64,000 nucleotides of DNA, taken from JALJPB01 sp963933115 (GTDB lineage: Bacteria; Pseudomonadota; Gammaproteobacteria; Enterobacterales; Alteromonadaceae). This document shows, piece by piece, positions 62,508-64,000 of this stretch. A program made the translations under genes and the position numbers. How positions within the stretch are numbered: position 1 is the stretch's first letter; each line of letters begins with the position of its first letter. The stretch lies in NCBI GenBank assembly GCA_963933115.1, contig CAWVSL010000009.1, positions 23,324 through 87,323 on the forward strand, written 5' to 3'. The notes under the pieces are model-generated. The model was not told where the DNA came from, searched no databases, and was given only the letters and a program-made list of their open reading frames with translations.

Positions 62508-63374
62508 TTATACCTCAATACCAGTGAAACCTATCACTAGCAACCAAAACGCAAAAAATAACTTTAATCGACTTGCCGATAAACGTGAAACAATGCTTTT
62601 AGCAATGATCCCCCCTAATACCGCACTAGGACCAGCAAAGAGTACAACTTGCCAGTAAACTTGAAAATCAATCAAGCTATGTTGCCAGATAGCGGACCAA
62701 ACGGTAATTGCTGAAACAATAACGGCCGCCGCAACAGCCATATTAATATCAAAACGCCTAACAATGAGATAAATTGCCAAAAGCTCGCCAACGCCAACAG
62801 ATAACCAAGCGGTCAATGTGCCACCTAACAAACCAATTAACATTAATGCAAACCAGTCAAAGGGCATTATTTGACTACGCTCCCTTTGCGGTTTTAACAA
62901 ATAAACAGTACCGAGAATAAATACACCAAGAATAATGGAGAACCAGCTAAAGCTTTGGTGTAAAGAAGCAGGTGCACTGAGTTGATTACCATAGACCAGC
63001 CATATTCCAATTACTGAAGCGACAGCAGTAACAAAAATTACCCGTTTAAAACCCTGCCATAAATGTAATGTGGTTTTTTCAGTTTTATAGTGATGCCACC
63101 AAGTGACTCCTCCTGCGGTCATACCAAAACATTGAATGGCAAAACTGGTGGCTATCGATTGGCTCTCAGTAAAGTTAAGGTGATTAAACATAGGAATAAA
63201 AACAACACCACCACCTGCTCCAGTAGTATTAGCGAAGATAGCCCCTAAAATACCAACCAGAGTGAACAATACATAATCGGCCATATCGTTCAAAGCCATT
63301 GGCGCAAAGAATAACAGTAACCCCCAAAGAGTGATGAAGGTAACAACCAGAAACTGTGTAGAAAAACGACTCAT
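62508..63374 (-). CDS. TauE/SafE-family anion permease
   Basis: A 288-residue inner-membrane protein with eight or so hydrophobic segments and the TauE/SafE repeats (GILGAIFANTTGAGGGVVFIPMF near the N-terminus; GLLGGTLTAWLSVGVGELLAIYLI in the second half). The family is linked to export of sulfite or organosulfur anions, but the substrate here is unknown. I used ATG 63374; a TTG at 63386 is also in frame, and neither has a good ribosome site. It is 22 bases after the YcxB-like gene and probably shares its transcript. Confidence 0.88.
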   Translation of the reverse strand: MSRFSTQFLVVTFITLWGLLLFFAPMALNDMADYVLFTLVGILGAIFANTTGAGGGVVFIPMFNHLNFTESQSIATSFAIQCFGMTAGGVTWWHHYKTEKTTLHLWQGFKRVIFVTAVASVIGIWLVYGNQLSAPASLHQSFSWFSIILGVFILGTVYLLKPQRERSQIMPFDWFALMLIGLLGGTLTAWLSVGVGELLAIYLIVRRFDINMAVAAAVIVSAITVWSAIWQHSLIDFQVYWQVVLFAGPSAVLGGIIAKSIVSRLSASRLKLFFAFWLLVIGFTGIEV

Positions 63375-63395
63375 ATGAATGTTCAAAAGGTGTTA

Positions 63396-63881
63396 TTAAT
63401 TTTTTAGCAACGCTTGGGCGTTGATAAACTCCTTGGCAGCGTCAGATAAACATCGGTTTGATAGATAATTTTTACCCCCTTTGTGATAAAGCAACCAACC
63501 TTGTACCGTTTGTTCAACTTTGGTGATTTCTAACCATGAAATCTCACTCGTAACATAAAAAGATTTACTGCTGACACTCTTCTCATCTATTGTTAGTGTC
63601 ACATCGGCATTTGCTGCTTTACTTATTAGTTGTCTGGCTAACCACCAAGCCTTTCGAAAACGTATACTTAACGCTTCGATTGCACCTAGCGCAACGATAA
63701 ACCAGGCAGCATAAGGATTAACATCGGTAAAAATAAGAATACCTAAACCCAACATAGCTAAAATAATGGTTTTAAAATACACAGTGTTAGACTTATCGAC
63801 AGTCACTGACTCATCAAAAGTTTCACTAAAGTGGCTTTTATCTAGGATATAAGTTGTTGAAAAGTAAAAAGGGCTAGTCAT
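63396..63881 (-). CDS. YcxB-like membrane protein
   Basis: A 161-residue protein with a short polar N-terminus, two adjacent membrane segments (about residues 37-72: VYFKTIILAMLGLGILIFT and AAWFIVALGAIEALSI), and a C-terminal soluble domain of YcxB type (LTIDEKSVSSKSFYVTSEISWLEITKVEQTVQGWLLY). No biochemical role is known for the family. ATG 63881 gives MTSPFYFSTTYILDKSHF. The remaining 119 bases to the window end show no gene. Confidence 0.75.
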   Translation of the reverse strand: MTSPFYFSTTYILDKSHFSETFDESVTVDKSNTVYFKTIILAMLGLGILIFTDVNPYAAWFIVALGAIEALSIRFRKAWWLARQLISKAANADVTLTIDEKSVSSKSFYVTSEISWLEITKVEQTVQGWLLYHKGGKNYLSNRCLSDAAKEFINAQALLKN

Positions 63882-64000
63882 TAGGATTTAAGCTTGATTC
63901 AAAAATGCTAGTGTATCGAGAAGTGGCTAAGCTTGATAGTTATTTTATTTTTCACTAATGTTGCATCGCAAGTTACAAAAAACAATCCTTCTTAAATCTT

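Overview
The window is one contiguous stretch of a low-GC gammaproteobacterial chromosome with long, slow-evolving housekeeping operons. Protein sequences, AT-rich codon use and gene order (prfC-argS, smp/serB-radA, thrLABC, a complete mraZ-to-secA division cluster, and an ovothiol synthase) suggest a marine Alteromonadales member, most likely a Colwellia/Thalassotalea relative. This assignment is from memory of families, not from a search. I see no insertion sequence, prophage, CRISPR array, rRNA or tRNA.

Layout: 1-6.7 kb holds the end of prfC, then argS, a TatD-family nuclease, a Smp-like membrane protein divergent from serB, and a divergent radA. 6.8-11.7 kb is a metA-metH unit on the minus strand, headed by tandem MetJ boxes. 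11.7-15 kb holds a PuuB-like FAD oxidoreductase, a GNAT acetyltransferase, an unknown gene and ung. 15.1-20.1 kb is the threonine operon thrL-thrA-thrB-thrC, with a Thr/Ile-rich leader peptide and attenuator that I read directly. 20.5-21.8 kb holds a YgjP-like metallopeptidase and an SOS-controlled yebG with a consensus LexA box.

21.9-30.3 kb is a molybdenum cofactor island: moeA divergent from moaA-mobA-moaB-moaC-moaD-moaE-modA-modB-modC-moeB. Precursor synthesis, sulfur carrier, molybdate uptake and carrier activation form one nearly gap-free unit, preceded by a Moco-type riboswitch. 30.5-34 kb holds an SDR, an aldo/keto reductase, a LysE exporter and a cold-shock protein with a long structured leader.

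34.1-39.3 kb is the least ordinary part. It carries ovoA (ovothiol), an orphan shortened glutamine-synthetase-fold protein, a mini-glutaredoxin and mutT, all on the minus strand with long AT-rich gaps. From 39.4 to 62.3 kb the minus strand carries mutT/secA, an M23 peptidase, dciA (plus strand), lpxC and the full dcw cluster (ftsZ back to mraZ). Its promoter is followed by three MraZ-type repeats at exact 10-bp spacing. The window ends with a TauE/SafE permease and a YcxB-like membrane protein.

Best candidates for something not described: the GS-fold protein lacking its beta-grasp domain beside ovoA, and the RadA with a shortened zinc finger. The regulatory elements (thrL attenuator, Moco riboswitch, MetJ, LexA and MraZ sites) are the best-supported non-coding signals.
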